Assembly: GCF_001183865.1 (NCBI RefSeq)
Contig: NZ_CP012020.1
Location: 1,612,001 to 1,676,000, forward strand
Source: Methylophilus sp. TWE2
GTDB taxonomy: Bacteria; Pseudomonadota; Gammaproteobacteria; Burkholderiales; Methylophilaceae
DNA: 64,000 nt
Direction of reading: 5' to 3'
Part shown: positions 1 through 10,422 of the stretch, in pieces
Layout of the letters: each line of letters starts with the position of its first letter
How positions within the stretch are numbered: position 1 is the first letter of the stretch
Made by a program: the position numbers and the translations under genes
The notes under the pieces: model-generated
Told to the model about the DNA's origin: nothing
The model's input: the letters and a program-made list of their open reading frames with translations, nothing else
Database searches by the model: none

Positions 1-309
1 GTCTGAGGTGTCATGCAACAGGCGAATCGCTTCAATGTCCTGTTCCAGTTTGGACTCAATATCAGCGATCTTGGGCTGCAACTCAGTTTTGCCAGCAAGG
101 TAATTTGCCATGAGTCCACGATGTTTCTGCATATCTTCAATCATGCCCATCAATGGTTTGATTAAATCAATGCCCTGGATTTCTGACTGGGTTGTTTGAA
201 GATCAGCCTGATTCTTGAAAATATTGACCGCAGCCAGGTAGGTCAACGGCAATAAAATAATACATGCCATCAACGTCAGTTTTTTGGTGATTGAAAGCCT
301 GTTAAGCAT
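1..309 (-). CDS. methyl-accepting chemotaxis protein, N-terminal part only
   Basis: The first 103 codons of a gene that runs off the left edge. The product begins MLNRLSITKKL, followed by a hydrophobic segment at residues 12-30, then a soluble helical stretch that would lie in the periplasm. This matches the start of a transmembrane chemoreceptor with a helical ligand-binding domain (nitrate/nitrite- or 4HB-like). The TM and helical pattern is seen; the receptor assignment is inferred from this pattern and from the tandem receptors directly upstream. The signalling domain lies outside the window. An 8-bp-arm palindrome lies 22 nt upstream of the start. Confidence 0.75.
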   Translation of the reverse strand, partial: MLNRLSITKKLTLMACIILLPLTYLAAVNIFKNQADLQTTQSEIQGIDLIKPLMGMIEDMQKHRGLMANYLAGKTELQPKIADIESKLEQDIEAIRLLHDTSD

Positions 310-330
310 GACGCATCCTCTAAAGGTGAA

Positions 331-356
331 TTAATCGAATGCCATCAATCGATTAA
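331..356. promoter_or_regulatory. palindrome upstream of the partial chemoreceptor gene
   Basis: Perfect 8-bp inverted repeat TTAATCGA-N10-TCGATTAA, ending 22 nt before the start codon at 309. It could be a regulator site or a 5' leader hairpin. There is no U-tract, so a terminator is unlikely. The function is not known. Confidence 0.35.
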
Positions 357-443
357 ACATTGAGAAAACGTAAATATGGGCATTCCAGCGTGAGAGGTTT
401 CATTTCCGTGGCATGAAATGAGGCATACTTCGTTGCATGCACC

Positions 444-584
444 TCAATCGTGTTGCATCTGCATATTGTTCTCGCCGTTTGGCGCGTTGTATTGATAGGC
501 AATGGGATTGCCTGGATCAATACCCTGCATCTCAATGGTCACTGCCTCGTTGCAATTAACCACTTGGATAGATGGTGTGGACAT
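444..584 (-). CDS. small hypothetical protein, 46 aa
   Basis: A short ORF (ATG at 584, TGA at 444-446) in the 448-bp gap between two receptor genes. The product begins MSTPSIQVVNCNEAV and ends NNMQMQHD. It is acidic and polar, has one Cys and no TM segment or signal peptide. Its composition reads like a real protein: balanced amino acids with many Asn, Gln and Glu. No good Shine-Dalgarno is visible before the ATG, which weakens the call. It is too short for routine gene finding, and I do not recognise the family. The rest of 310-757 holds only the palindrome at 331-356 and the weak terminator at 700-731. Confidence 0.4.
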   Translation of the reverse strand: MSTPSIQVVNCNEAVTIEMQGIDPGNPIAYQYNAPNGENNMQMQHD

Positions 585-699
585 ATTAAGTGATGGGCAT
601 ACATTTCAATTGCGGAAAAAAGCAGATGTTTTTATTTCAATCTATTTGGTATAGATTTTTATGCTGTTTTCATTGGATACCCGCATTGAAAATGACAAA

Positions 700-731
700 C
701 TCCCCAGCGCTGCATGGCAACGACCGGGGAG
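700..731 (-). terminator. possible terminator after the poly-HAMP receptor gene
   Basis: CTCCCC (700-705) pairs with GGGGAG (726-731) across a 20-nt loop, 27 nt beyond the stop codon of the receptor gene. Read on the minus strand, the stem is followed by GTTTGTCATTTTC, a poor U-tract, so confidence is low. Confidence 0.35.
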
Positions 732-757
732 GCTGTATGTGAAAGGATTAATGAATG

Positions 758-3700
758 CTAGAACTCTTCCCAGTCATTATCATCAGTGCCGTTTTTTTTG
801 AAAGTAGCAGCGGTGGGTTTCGATATTGACGGGGGATGGCCTGCGCCCGAGATGACCCTGGATAAATTATCAATAGCCACATGCGTTTCTTTCGACTTTC
901 TTGAGAAGTCCCCGCCAAGCAAGAATTTGGCTTTTTCGGTATTTTTCGCTTCGACACATTCAATAATGTCTCCAACACTTCGGTGGAAATGTGCATGTGC
1001 CTCTTTCAAATCACGATACTCTTTGCGATGACTGTGTTGTTTGCCTTCGCCATAAATCCATTTGCCTAAATCACATTTGTGATCGCTGGCGGCCTCTGCA
1101 TGATTGATCGGCTCCTTATTGCGGCCGTTCATGTAATCAATCAGACGTGTTTTCCACTTTGCATGTGCTGTACTGGCATCATCCAGAGAGAACTTTTTTG
1201 TAGAAGCCCCTCCTTGGAAATGGCTTGTATGTAAATTAGCTTTCGCAGAAACACGTCGATGCTGAGGTTGGCTCGTGACCGCCCCCAAATGCCGCCCTTC
1301 CAGTTTAAACTGACTTACCGCATCTGCCAGCTGATTGGCCTGATCCACCAGTGATTCAGCTGCCGCTGCCGCTTCTTCGACCAATGCCGCATTCTGTTGC
1401 GTGGTTTCATCCATGCTAGCCACGGCCTGGTTCACCTGGTCAATCCCTGTGGTCTGTTCAATAGAGGCCGCAGAAATTTCACTGATAATGTCAGCCACAC
1501 GTTGGACTGAGGAGACGACCTCGTCCATGGTGCTTCCGGCATTTTCAACCAGCTTGGTGCCTTCTGTGGTTTTATTCACAGAGTCTGCAATCAGCTCTTT
1601 AATCTCTTTCGCAGCACTGGCTGAACGCTGTGCCAGGTTACGTACTTCCCCTGCCACTACCGCAAAGCCACGGCCCTGTTCACCAGCGCGTGCCGCTTCT
1701 ACCGCTGCGTTCAACGCAAGGATGTTGGTCTGGAAGGCAATGCCGTCAATGACAGAAATAATGTCTTCGATCTTCTTGGCACTTTCGTTGATCGCACTCA
1801 TGGTCGCGACAACCTCGCTGACCACTTCCCCGCCTTTGACTGCGACACCTGACGCAGTTAAGGCCAATTGATTTGCTTGTTTGGCGTTGTCGGCATTCTG
1901 TTTCACGGTAGAGGCCAACTCTTCCATGCTGGCCGCAGTTTGTTCCAGGCTGGACGCCTGCTGCTCGGTGCGCGCAGACAAATCAGCGTTACCGCTGGAG
2001 ATTTCATTGGCGGCAGTGGTGATGGTTCCCACCGCTTCTGTCACGGCAATGATTGGTTCTACAATCATATCCAGCGTGTTGTTCACGCCTTCGACAATTT
2101 TGCGGAAATCGCCTTTATGCTGGCTGGCATCAGCCCGTACGGAAATACGGCCTTCGCCTGCAGCTTCGGTCAGGCCATTGATGTCCCCAATCAGCCCTTT
2201 CAGGTTCGCGCGAACTTGCTCAACCGTATCGTTGATCTCGCCTTTTTTACCTGGCCAGCGCTCAAGTGGAATGTCAAAATTGCCTTCACCAAACCCCTTC
2301 ACGACTTGCATGGATTGCTGGTTCATGTCCAACAAGCCAGTGACCATGTTGTTGACCGACTTGGCCAGCGTACTGAAATCGCCTCTAAACATGTCGTCAC
2401 GTAGCAAGGCATCAATTTCACCTTGTTCATGCGCATTACTGACCCAGTTCACGGAATCAATCAAGCCTTTGAGGTTACCGCCAATCTTCTTGACACTCTT
2501 GTTGATAAACGCTTTTTCGCCGGGGAATTCTTTGATAGTAGCGGCGAAGTTACCTTCACCAAATTGCAAAATGCAATCAGTCACGGTTTTATTTTCTTCA
2601 ATATATTCTTGCACCATGCCGTTCACCCCTTCAGCGAGTGAACTGAAATGTCCTTTGTATTTGGCAGGGTCAATAAAATAGCTGATATTGCCCTGACGAT
2701 GGGCAGCAGACATCTGGTTTAAATCAGAAATGATATTGGTCAAATTGGCTCTGACTTGTTCAATATCACGGTTGATCTCAGCTTTTTTTCCTTTGAATGT
2801 CTCAAGCGGAATGCCAAAATCACCATTGCCAAAGCCGTTAATCACAGCCATCACCTTGCGGGTCGAGGCATGTTGGTCATCCAGCATTTGATTGACCCCT
2901 TCGGCCATGTCTTTAAACATGCCTTGGTGTTGAGCACTTTGGATGCGGCGATCAATCTCACCATTGGCTTGCGCATGCGCGACATCCTTCATTTCGCTGA
3001 TGACTTTTAGCACATGTTGCCGCATGCGTTGTAGCTGGTAGGCAACACTGCTTTGGTCATGTTCAACCAGAGGTACGGCAAAATCAGAATCTCCTTCGCC
3101 AATTTTTTTAGCAAACTCAGTGAGTTCCAACGGATCCGCGCCTAAACGGTTAAGCAGGGATTTAGAGATTGAAATAGCCATCCATCCAGCGATAACAATG
3201 GCAATCCCCAACGCAATTTGCATGAGTATGGAAAAACCGGAAGCGACAGACTTGGCTTGCGCTGAAGCCTTGTTGTTCAATGCCTCCTGATAATCAATAA
3301 ACTGGTTAATGGTTTTTAGCCACTCTACAAACAAGGGCTTGGCTTCACTCATTAACAGACTTTTCGCTTGCTCCTCATCACCTGCATGGCGTAAGGCAAT
3401 CACACGCTCAATCACCGGTAATGTTTTAGCCTCGATAGACTTGATGTGCGTGAGAATTTCCTTTTCATCTGCCGTAACAGCCGTATCCTCTTTAAAAATA
3501 GCATCCAGCTTGGCCGCACTCTCTTCATAAGCCACCGCCAATCGGCGGATATCACTGATGGACTTGTCCACGTCAGCACTGGATGCCTCAAGCGTCACAT
3601 CACGTAAACTAATCGCCCGGTCATGCACGCTGCCGCGAAAATTGATGGCATAGCGCTGTTTAACGCTATTCACATCATTGATTTCTGTCAGCGTATCGTC

Positions 3701-3808
3701 GATTTCACTTACACGGTCAATCCCAATAACAGTTAATCCTGCCATCAGCAGAATCATGCTACCAAAGCCGACCATCAGGCTTTTCTTTACTCTCATGTTT
3801 CCAAACAT
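758..3808 (-). CDS. methyl-accepting chemotaxis protein with eight HAMP-like repeats and a C-terminal zinc-binding (CZB) domain
   Basis: A 1016-aa transmembrane receptor. TM1 is at about residues 11-30, a helical periplasmic domain (4HB-like) spans 31-190 and TM2 192-213. From 214 to about 580 there is an array of eight HAMP-like units in two alternating types: one carries GFGxGNFxxPLE followed by GKKxEIN, the other NGxI followed by GxFxxLAEGVNxM. The signalling hairpin (about 590-840) contains the conserved tip [19 protein letters not shown] chemoreceptor zinc-binding domain (about 880-985) follows, with [14 protein letters not shown] and HAHFH motifs, and the protein ends in DWEEF, a CheR/CheB docking pentapeptide. 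CZB domains bind zinc and in some bacteria respond to hypochlorite; that role is known of the family, not shown here. The signalling region is nearly identical at DNA level to the next receptor. Confidence 0.92.
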   Translation of the reverse strand: MFGNMRVKKSLMVGFGSMILLMAGLTVIGIDRVSEIDDTLTEINDVNSVKQRYAINFRGSVHDRAISLRDVTLEASSADVDKSISDIRRLAVAYEESAAKLDAIFKEDTAVTADEKEILTHIKSIEAKTLPVIERVIALRHAGDEEQAKSLLMSEAKPLFVEWLKTINQFIDYQEALNNKASAQAKSVASGFSILMQIALGIAIVIAGWMAISISKSLLNRLGADPLELTEFAKKIGEGDSDFAVPLVEHDQSSVAYQLQRMRQHVLKVISEMKDVAHAQANGEIDRRIQSAQHQGMFKDMAEGVNQMLDDQHASTRKVMAVINGFGNGDFGIPLETFKGKKAEINRDIEQVRANLTNIISDLNQMSAAHRQGNISYFIDPAKYKGHFSSLAEGVNGMVQEYIEENKTVTDCILQFGEGNFAATIKEFPGEKAFINKSVKKIGGNLKGLIDSVNWVSNAHEQGEIDALLRDDMFRGDFSTLAKSVNNMVTGLLDMNQQSMQVVKGFGEGNFDIPLERWPGKKGEINDTVEQVRANLKGLIGDINGLTEAAGEGRISVRADASQHKGDFRKIVEGVNNTLDMIVEPIIAVTEAVGTITTAANEISSGNADLSARTEQQASSLEQTAASMEELASTVKQNADNAKQANQLALTASGVAVKGGEVVSEVVATMSAINESAKKIEDIISVIDGIAFQTNILALNAAVEAARAGEQGRGFAVVAGEVRNLAQRSASAAKEIKELIADSVNKTTEGTKLVENAGSTMDEVVSSVQRVADIISEISAASIEQTTGIDQVNQAVASMDETTQQNAALVEEAAAAAESLVDQANQLADAVSQFKLEGRHLGAVTSQPQHRRVSAKANLHTSHFQGGASTKKFSLDDASTAHAKWKTRLIDYMNGRNKEPINHAEAASDHKCDLGKWIYGEGKQHSHRKEYRDLKEAHAHFHRSVGDIIECVEAKNTEKAKFLLGGDFSRKSKETHVAIDNLSRVISGAGHPPSISKPTAATFKKNGTDDNDWEEF

Positions 3809-4043
3809 TTACCCATCCTCAGTGTTTGATGACGCCTCTGACAAGTGCCTGTTTAGAAAGTAAAAAGATCAATATCATGCATATCGCCAGACATGTCTTT
3901 CCAAAACAAACACCTTTTCGAAAATATATTGCTATATTGCAGTTTTCCGTGCCTCAAGCATCCCTGAAAGAAACACTTAAAACCTATCCTTTTTAGGTGT
4001 TTGATTTATCCCCTTAAAATGCAAATATGATCTAGTCGGCATC

Positions 4044-4072
4044 ATAAAAAAACCGGCTGTTTAGCAGCCGGC
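4044..4072 (-). terminator. terminator after the PAS-HAMP receptor gene
   Basis: Stem CCGGCTG/CAGCCGG (4053-4059 with 4065-4071) and a 5-nt loop. Read on the minus strand it is followed by TTTTTTT. It lies 20 nt beyond the stop codon at 4092, which fits a Rho-independent terminator. Confidence 0.85.
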
Positions 4073-4091
4073 TTGTTATTGAGATGAATGA

Positions 4092-6872
4092 CTAGAACTC
4101 TTCCCAATCCGAATCGTCAGTGCCTGTCTTTGAATGGACTCTGGTCGCACTGGCGGAAGGTTTCGAGGTCTGCTGTTTTTTGACATGGCCAGAGCGCGAA
4201 TCAGCAGCAGGCCTCGGTGCTGAATATCCACGGCTATCAGAAGTTGATTTGGGCGTTGCAGTGAAGCCGGTATTACCTTTTCCTTCCAGCTTGAACTTAC
4301 TGATCACATCTGCCAGCTGATTGGCCTGATCAACCAATGATTCCGCCGCAGCCGCAGCCTCTTCTACCAATGCCGCATTCTGCTGGGTGGTTTCGTCCAT
4401 GCTGGTCACCGCCTGGTTCACCTGGTCAATCCCTGTGGTCTGCTCAGTAGACGCTGCTGAGATCTCACTGATAATGTCAGCCACTCGCTGTACAGAGGAG
4501 ACGACCTCGTCCATGGTGCTACCGGCATTCTCAACCAGCTTGGTGCCTTCTGTGGTTTTATTCACAGAGTCGGTAATCAGCTCTTTGATCTCTTTCGCAG
4601 CACTGGCTGAACGCTGTGCCAGGCTACGGACCTCGCCCGCCACGACCGCAAAACCACGGCCTTGCTCGCCTGCACGTGCCGCTTCTACCGCCGCGTTCAA
4701 GGCCAGAATGTTGGTCTGGAAGGCAATGCCGTCAATGACAGAAATAATGTCTTCGATCTTCTTGGCACTTTCGTTAATCGCGCTCATGGTGGCAACGACC
4801 TCACTGACTACCTCCCCGCCCTTCACGGCGACACCTGACGCAGTTAATGCCAGCTGGTTAGCTTGCTTGGCATTCTCAGCATTCTGTTTCACGGTAGAGG
4901 CCAATTCTTCCATGCTGGCCGCAGTTTGCTCCAGGCTGGAAGCCTGTTGTTCAGTACGGGCAGACAAGTCTGAGTTACCACTGGAGATTTCATTGGCGGC
5001 AGTGGTGATGGTTTCCACCGCTTCAGTCACGGCAATGATCGGTTCTACAATCATGTCCAAGGTGTTGTTAATGCCATCTATAATGTTTCGGTAATCACCT
5101 GGGTGCCGTGACACATCTGCGCGTAAAGTGACACGTCCTTCCTTGGCTGCTTCAGCCAGCATAACGGTATCAGCATTCAAGGCTTTCAAGTTGGCTCGTA
5201 CTTGCTCAATGGTGTCATTGATAAAGCCTTTTTTACCAGGGAATCGTTCCAGAGGTGCATCAAAATCGCCTTCGCCCAAGCCCTTCACACAGGCCATGGC
5301 TTTTTTCTTCACGGCAATATGCCCATCCACCATCTGATTAATACCACTTGCCATGCTGCGATAAGCACCATCAAACCTGGACACATCAATCTGAACGTCA
5401 ATATCGCCAGCATCATGCTCGGCACTCATGTGGTTCATTTCAGCGATCAACGTATTCAACGCGTCAATACACTGGTTCAGGTTGTCTTTAATGGTATTGA
5501 AGTCACCATTGTAGTGATCAGTAATCTTGGCTGGGATATGGCCTTGTGAAATGTCTGCCACGTATTTAGCCGCCACATTCAAGGGTGTAATCAACGCATC
5601 CAGTATCTGATTGATACCCTCGCCGATTTCTTTGACAAATCCCACCGGCAGCTTGCTGATATTAACACGCTCTTTAAGATTACCTGCCGCAGCAGCATTG
5701 ACCAGCCTGAACACTTCCTGCTGCCCTATATGCTCCGCTGTTTTATCTTCCCATTGCGTCATGCGGCCAAGATACTCTCCTTGAGCATTGAATGCAGATA
5801 TCACGGCAACCTGTATTTTCTTACCGTAAAGTGAAAGCTCCATCAACTTGGGTGTTTTTGAGACCTCTTCAAATGTGGAGCGAATATCCTCAGGCAGATA
5901 ACTCGCCAAATTCTGACCAATCATGCCCGCTACTTTAAATTCGGGGTGAGTCTTGGCAATCTCATTTGCCATCTCCTCCCAAAGCTTACGCGCCGAGTCA
6001 TTCATGTATTGCAGTTGCTGGTGACTGTCACTATAGGTAAAGGCGGTAGTACTCTGATCGAGTGCTGCTTGTAATCGACCTGCTTCTTCTGCCATTTTTC
6101 TGGAGTCGTTCACATCAAATCCGATCTTGATTTGCATGGATTTGAGTGTCTTCATCAAACTGCCAACTTCATCATTGCCACGGGTATCGATTTTGCAGTT
6201 GAGCTCTCCACCCGCCAGGCCTTGAATGGCATCTGTCATGACAGAAACGGATTTTTTCAACTTGAGCGTGAACAAGCCTCCAGCCACTAAGGCTGCTGTC
6301 AAACCTAGCCCCATCCCTAACCAGGCATCAGGATGATGACGATAGAGATCAAAACCAGACATCACAACGACCGGAGTCAACATTGCGGCTGAAAGCTTAT
6401 ACAGAATCGGCAAGTCTTGCACTTTTGCAATCAGCGTTTCGCTCCAGGCAGGCTTTGGCATTTTACCCTCGCGCATTTGCTGATAGAGCCTTTCCGCCTG
6501 CTCAATCTGCGCACGGGTCACTTTATTACGCACAGACATATAGCCAATCACGGTGTTGCCTTCACGGATGGGTGCCACATTGGCCTCAACCCAGTAATGA
6601 TCACCATTTTTACAACGGTTTTTCACCAAGCCATTCCATGGTTTTCCTGCCTTCACCGTACGCCACAAGTCTTCAAATGCCGCGGCTGGCATATCCGGAT
6701 GACGAATAATGTTATGATTTTTTCCGACCAGTTCGGACTCGCTGAATCCGCTGATCTCAAGAAACTCCCGATTGATATAGGTAATTGCCCCTTTCAAATC
6801 GGTTTTGGATACGATAGAGGCCCCCTCTTTAAGCTCAATCTCTTTTTGAGTGACTGGTAAGTTGATTTTCAT
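4092..6872 (-). CDS. Aer-like PAS methyl-accepting chemotaxis protein
   Basis: A 926-aa receptor. I chose the ATG at 6872 because GAAAGAG lies 8 nt upstream; a longer reading frame to 7058 would run through the terminator at 7011-7043. An N-terminal PAS domain (about 20-120; [23 protein letters not shown]) resembles the FAD-binding PAS of aerotaxis receptors. A membrane hairpin at about 155-195 has no sizeable periplasmic domain, as in Aer. Next come a HAMP unit, a second PAS-like segment, several divergent HAMP-like repeats related to those of the neighbouring receptor, and the signalling hairpin. A Ser/Pro/Lys-rich linker leads to the terminal DWEEF. A redox or oxygen sensing role is inferred from the architecture. 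Confidence 0.9.
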   Translation of the reverse strand: MKINLPVTQKEIELKEGASIVSKTDLKGAITYINREFLEISGFSESELVGKNHNIIRHPDMPAAAFEDLWRTVKAGKPWNGLVKNRCKNGDHYWVEANVAPIREGNTVIGYMSVRNKVTRAQIEQAERLYQQMREGKMPKPAWSETLIAKVQDLPILYKLSAAMLTPVVVMSGFDLYRHHPDAWLGMGLGLTAALVAGGLFTLKLKKSVSVMTDAIQGLAGGELNCKIDTRGNDEVGSLMKTLKSMQIKIGFDVNDSRKMAEEAGRLQAALDQSTTAFTYSDSHQQLQYMNDSARKLWEEMANEIAKTHPEFKVAGMIGQNLASYLPEDIRSTFEEVSKTPKLMELSLYGKKIQVAVISAFNAQGEYLGRMTQWEDKTAEHIGQQEVFRLVNAAAAGNLKERVNISKLPVGFVKEIGEGINQILDALITPLNVAAKYVADISQGHIPAKITDHYNGDFNTIKDNLNQCIDALNTLIAEMNHMSAEHDAGDIDVQIDVSRFDGAYRSMASGINQMVDGHIAVKKKAMACVKGLGEGDFDAPLERFPGKKGFINDTIEQVRANLKALNADTVMLAEAAKEGRVTLRADVSRHPGDYRNIIDGINNTLDMIVEPIIAVTEAVETITTAANEISSGNSDLSARTEQQASSLEQTAASMEELASTVKQNAENAKQANQLALTASGVAVKGGEVVSEVVATMSAINESAKKIEDIISVIDGIAFQTNILALNAAVEAARAGEQGRGFAVVAGEVRSLAQRSASAAKEIKELITDSVNKTTEGTKLVENAGSTMDEVVSSVQRVADIISEISAASTEQTTGIDQVNQAVTSMDETTQQNAALVEEAAAAAESLVDQANQLADVISKFKLEGKGNTGFTATPKSTSDSRGYSAPRPAADSRSGHVKKQQTSKPSASATRVHSKTGTDDSDWEEF

Positions 6873-7010
6873 AATCATATCTCTTTCGCAAACTTGTACT
6901 TTCACTAGGACGAAATTACATTTTTTACTTCTATCATTCAGTCTAATCCATTGCTGTAAAATCAAATGCGCAAAAGAAACGGGTATTGTTGCTTTTAATA
7001 CCTCCTTTAG

Positions 7011-7043
7011 CAAAAGAAAAAGCCGACCAGCAGGTCGGCTTTT
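7011..7043 (-). terminator. terminator of the cheA-cheW-receptor transcription unit
   Basis: Perfect stem AGCCGACC/GGTCGGCT (7021-7028 with 7033-7040), loop AGCA. On the minus strand it is followed by TTTTTCTTTT. It ends transcripts arriving from the receptor gene at 7212 and from the small ORF at 7096-7182. Confidence 0.88.
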
Positions 7044-7095
7044 CAAGAGGTCAGACAATCAGAATTGGGGCGCTGAAAGCAGTATTGACGATGCA

Positions 7096-7182
7096 TCACA
7101 TTGGATAACCAATCAGTAGAGAGGCCCAAAGTTTCAATGCCTCAATGAGCTTTTCAACCATCGTATGAATTGTATCCATCAT
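7096..7182 (-). CDS. small hypothetical protein, 28 aa
   Basis: A short ORF (ATGATG at 7182) between the stop of the soluble receptor gene and the terminator at 7011-7043, so it would share that transcript. The sequence AAAAAAAGGGGCGC precedes it, placing AGGGG 3 nt before the first ATG and 6 nt before the second. The peptide begins MMDTIHTMVEKL and ends ASLLIGYPM. Residues 5-24 could form an amphipathic helix. It is not recognised, and a chance ORF cannot be excluded. Confidence 0.35.
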   Translation of the reverse strand: MMDTIHTMVEKLIEALKLWASLLIGYPM

Positions 7183-7211
7183 GCGCCCCTTTTTTTGACC
7201 GCATTAAATCA

Positions 7212-9821
7212 TTAGAACTCTTCCCAATCCTGATTATCGGTGCCAGTTTTGGCAGCTTTAACGGGTGGGTGACTGGTTGCAGCAGCCGGCTTGGGCTGGC
7301 GCGCAGGCATGGAGGCTACTGGCGCGCGACTGGTCGCCGCAGGGCGGGCCGCATGCGACGTTTGACTTGAGCCACGCAGTTTAAACCTGTTCACTGTATC
7401 CATGAGGTTAGATGCTTGCTCTACCAGTGATTCCGCTGCGGCTGCCGCTTCTTCGACCAGGGCAGCATTCTGTTGCGTCACTTCATCCATATGGTTCACG
7501 GCATCATTGACCTGGTTAATCCCGGAGCTTTGTTCTGCAGATGCAGCCGTAATTTCGCTCATGATATCGGTCACGCGCTGTACTGAAGTGACGACTTCAT
7601 GCATGGTTTCACCAGCTGTTTGCACCAGTTTAGTCCCATCAGCCGTTTTATTCACAGAGTCGGTAATCAACTCCTTGATTTCTTTGGCTGCACTGGCTGA
7701 ACGCTGGGCCAGGTTGCGTACTTCACCAGCCACTACCGCAAAACCTCTTCCCTGCTCGCCGGCACGAGCGGCTTCTACCGCAGCGTTTAAGGCCAGGATA
7801 TTGGTCTGGAAAGCGATTCCATCGATGACAGAAATAATGTCTTCAATTTTGTGGGCACTTTCATTAATGGCGCTCATGGTAGTGACGACGTTACCGACGA
7901 CGTCACCGCCGCGAATCGCCACTTGCGAAGCTGCTTCTGCCATCTGATTTGCCTGGCGGGCATTCTCGGCATTCTGTCTGACTGTAGAGGCCAATTCCTC
8001 CATGCTGGAAGCTGTCTCTTCAAGATTAGATGCCTGTTGTTCCGTCCGACTAGAGAGATCATTGTTACCGCTAGAGATTTCATGTGCAGCCGTATTAATG
8101 GTTTCACCTGCTTCACGTACACGCACCAATATATCGCTGAAAGTATCCAGCAATTGGTTAATGGCGACCATTGTTTTCACGGCTGAACCTTTGGCTTTAG
8201 TCTCATCCAATCTGGAAGAAAGGTCGCCATCTACAGCATTTTCAACGACGGTTTTAATTTCATTTTCAAGCCGTTTTTCTTCTGTCAAATTCACCCACTC
8301 AACCACACTGCCAATACGTTCGCCACTTTCATCCATCAATGGGTTGGCAGTCAGACGGAAAAACATACTCCCGATTGGCAGCTCAGCCACATGCTTGCCG
8401 GTCAGGCTGGCCAGAAGATTGCGTTGATGTGCCGGGCTTTTGTGGAACAGGTCAAAGTTTTGACCGATCAGTTTGTCCGGATTAAAAGACGGGAATAATT
8501 CTTTAAAAGTACTTGCTGACTCGCGCATTAGTTCCAGTGTGCTTGAGTTCATATAAGTAATGATGCCGTCATTGTCAGCCACCATCAGGTTGTTTGAAGA
8601 TGACTCCAGCGCCTGTTTGATCATGGCGGCTTCACGTGCTTTTGCCTTTTGCGCTTTATCTGCCAGTACCGCTTTTGTAATATCTGTTGCGTACTTAACT
8701 ACTTTGTAAGGTTGGCCATCCAGTCCAATAATCGGGCTGTATGCCGCTTGCAACCAGATATCCTGGCCTTGTTTGCCATAGCGATGATAAACCCCGGCGT
8801 CCTCTTCACCGCGTCCCAGCTTTGCCCAGAAGTCTTGATATTCCTGGCTATTTTTGTAGCGCTCGCTCACAAACATGGCATGATGTTTACCAACGACTTC
8901 AGCCAGGGTGTACCCAGTGAGTTTGAGGAAATTGTCATTGGCATGCAGAATGTTGCCTTTCAGGTCAAACTGTATCACGCCTTGTGCTGCGTTGATCGCC
9001 GCCACCTGACCTTGCAGGTCTAACGCGAGTTGCTTCTGTTCTGTGACGCAGTACGAATACACTTTAACTTTGGCTGGCTCACCAGCATCGTCCTTCACTG
9101 GCACATAACTGGAGCTAAACCAATATTCCTTGCCTGATTTGGAAACACGACAAATCTCAAGCTTGCAATTCTGGCCTTGCCGCAGATTTTCCCACATTTG
9201 CTTATATTCATCGCTTTGTGAGGTCGATGCTTTAATCAGCATAGAAACATGTTTTCCAATCACCTCTTCGTGACTGAACTCAAGCGGGGCTAAAAACATG
9301 TCATTGCAGGAAAGAATATGGCCCTGCATATCGCACTCCATGACGCCAAAAGACTGATTCAAGGCGCTTTCTTCTTCCTGCAAAAGCAGGTTACGTTGTT
9401 TGTCAGCTGTGATATCCGTTAAGTAGGCCACCACTTTACGCAACTGTGTGCCTTGCATCACAGGCGCGTAATACCCCTGAAACCAGGTATCCTGTCGGCC
9501 TTTATTGACCAGCTTGAATGAGCCTACTTGAGATTTGCCTGACTGCAAGGCAGCCCAGAACTGTTCGTACTCTGGCGTATTGGATTCAGACTGGGGCAAC
9601 AAGCTACGATGATGCTGCCCTACCAGTTCATTTGTTTGGTATCCCAGTGATTGACACAGATTGTCGTTGACATGGCTAATTTTGCCCTTGGCATCCAGCT
9701 CAACAATCGCTCTCGCTTTGTTGATTTCTGCCCTAAGTGCACTAAATTCAGCCACTTGGTTTAATGTATCCTGATAACCCCTAGTGCCTGCTGCCAACTT
9801 GTTAATGATGGTAGAAAACAT
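7212..9821 (-). CDS. soluble multi-PAS methyl-accepting chemotaxis protein
   Basis: An 869-aa receptor with no membrane segment, so probably cytoplasmic. Three related PAS/PAC units (about 20-140, 145-265, 270-390) share [22 protein letters not shown] and [14 protein letters not shown] motifs. A fourth, more divergent PAS (about 395-515) contains [17 protein letters not shown] short linker then leads to the signalling hairpin with the conserved tip and the C-terminal DWEEF tether. This layout resembles McpB/Aer2-like soluble PAS receptors that sense internal redox or oxygen state; the ligand is not known. It lies 73 bp downstream of cheW and is probably co-transcribed with cheA-cheW. Confidence 0.9.
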   Translation of the reverse strand: MFSTIINKLAAGTRGYQDTLNQVAEFSALRAEINKARAIVELDAKGKISHVNDNLCQSLGYQTNELVGQHHRSLLPQSESNTPEYEQFWAALQSGKSQVGSFKLVNKGRQDTWFQGYYAPVMQGTQLRKVVAYLTDITADKQRNLLLQEEESALNQSFGVMECDMQGHILSCNDMFLAPLEFSHEEVIGKHVSMLIKASTSQSDEYKQMWENLRQGQNCKLEICRVSKSGKEYWFSSSYVPVKDDAGEPAKVKVYSYCVTEQKQLALDLQGQVAAINAAQGVIQFDLKGNILHANDNFLKLTGYTLAEVVGKHHAMFVSERYKNSQEYQDFWAKLGRGEEDAGVYHRYGKQGQDIWLQAAYSPIIGLDGQPYKVVKYATDITKAVLADKAQKAKAREAAMIKQALESSSNNLMVADNDGIITYMNSSTLELMRESASTFKELFPSFNPDKLIGQNFDLFHKSPAHQRNLLASLTGKHVAELPIGSMFFRLTANPLMDESGERIGSVVEWVNLTEEKRLENEIKTVVENAVDGDLSSRLDETKAKGSAVKTMVAINQLLDTFSDILVRVREAGETINTAAHEISSGNNDLSSRTEQQASNLEETASSMEELASTVRQNAENARQANQMAEAASQVAIRGGDVVGNVVTTMSAINESAHKIEDIISVIDGIAFQTNILALNAAVEAARAGEQGRGFAVVAGEVRNLAQRSASAAKEIKELITDSVNKTADGTKLVQTAGETMHEVVTSVQRVTDIMSEITAASAEQSSGINQVNDAVNHMDEVTQQNAALVEEAAAAAESLVEQASNLMDTVNRFKLRGSSQTSHAARPAATSRAPVASMPARQPKPAAATSHPPVKAAKTGTDNQDWEEF

Positions 9822-9894
9822 TTTTTTATCCTTGAATTAGCTCTATTAAAGAGTGGCCGAATTTATGTTTTTTATTATGGTTGCCGGTTTAGTA

Positions 9895-10410
9895 TTAATG
9901 TACCGCGCTATCTATCAGTTGCATTTCATCACTGGTCATCAGTTTCTCGATGTCAACCAGGATCAGCATTTCTTGCTCAATGGTTGCCAATCCAACGATG
10001 TATTTTGTGTCTATGCGGGTCACCAGTGAAGGCACTTCACGTAAGTGCTCCTCACGTAACTCACGGACATCGGACACGCCATCCACCACAATGCCAACAA
10101 TGCGGCCATTGAGGTTGAGGATAATCACCACGGTGAATTCGTTATATTCGACCTTGCCCAAGTTAAACTTGATACGCAGGTCAACAATCGGCACGATCTT
10201 GCCGCGCAAGTTAATGACGCCCTTGATAAACGAAGGCATGTTGGCGATCTGGGTGACTGCATCATAGCCGCGAATTTCCTGTACCTTGAGAATCTCGATA
10301 CCATATTGTTCGCTGCCCAGGACAAAGGTCAGGTACTCGCCAGCGGCTGTTTTCAGGCCGCTGCCTGCGTTACCGCTTAAGGCATTGTTCATTTCTGTCG
10401 TAGTGCTCAT
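9895..10410 (-). CDS. cheW: chemotaxis coupling protein CheW
   Basis: A 171-aa CheW that links receptors to CheA. The CheW fold is recognisable from [20 protein letters not shown] through [19 protein letters not shown] to [11 protein letters not shown]. An N-terminal extension of about 20 residues precedes the fold. The ATG at 10410 has GGAG 7 nt upstream. The gene lies 12 bp after cheA on the same strand, so the two are very likely co-transcribed. Confidence 0.96.
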   Translation of the reverse strand: MSTTTEMNNALSGNAGSGLKTAAGEYLTFVLGSEQYGIEILKVQEIRGYDAVTQIANMPSFIKGVINLRGKIVPIVDLRIKFNLGKVEYNEFTVVIILNLNGRIVGIVVDGVSDVRELREEHLREVPSLVTRIDTKYIVGLATIEQEMLILVDIEKLMTSDEMQLIDSAVH

Positions 10411-10422
10411 TGCATATACTCC

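Noticed and set aside
353..535. 60-aa minus-strand ORF upstream of the partial receptor gene
   Set aside because: Overlaps the better 46-aa candidate in another frame and the receptor promoter region; composition is not protein-like.
1401..2681. Long plus-strand ORFs opposite the receptor signalling domains, repeated opposite all three receptors
   Set aside because: Shadow frames created by the conserved coding strand; no start signals and they recur wherever the signalling domain occurs.
3825..3900. Possible sigma-28 promoter (TAAA-N15-GGCG) before the poly-HAMP receptor gene
   Set aside because: The spacing fits but the -10 match to GCCGATAA is poor; not better than chance by eye.
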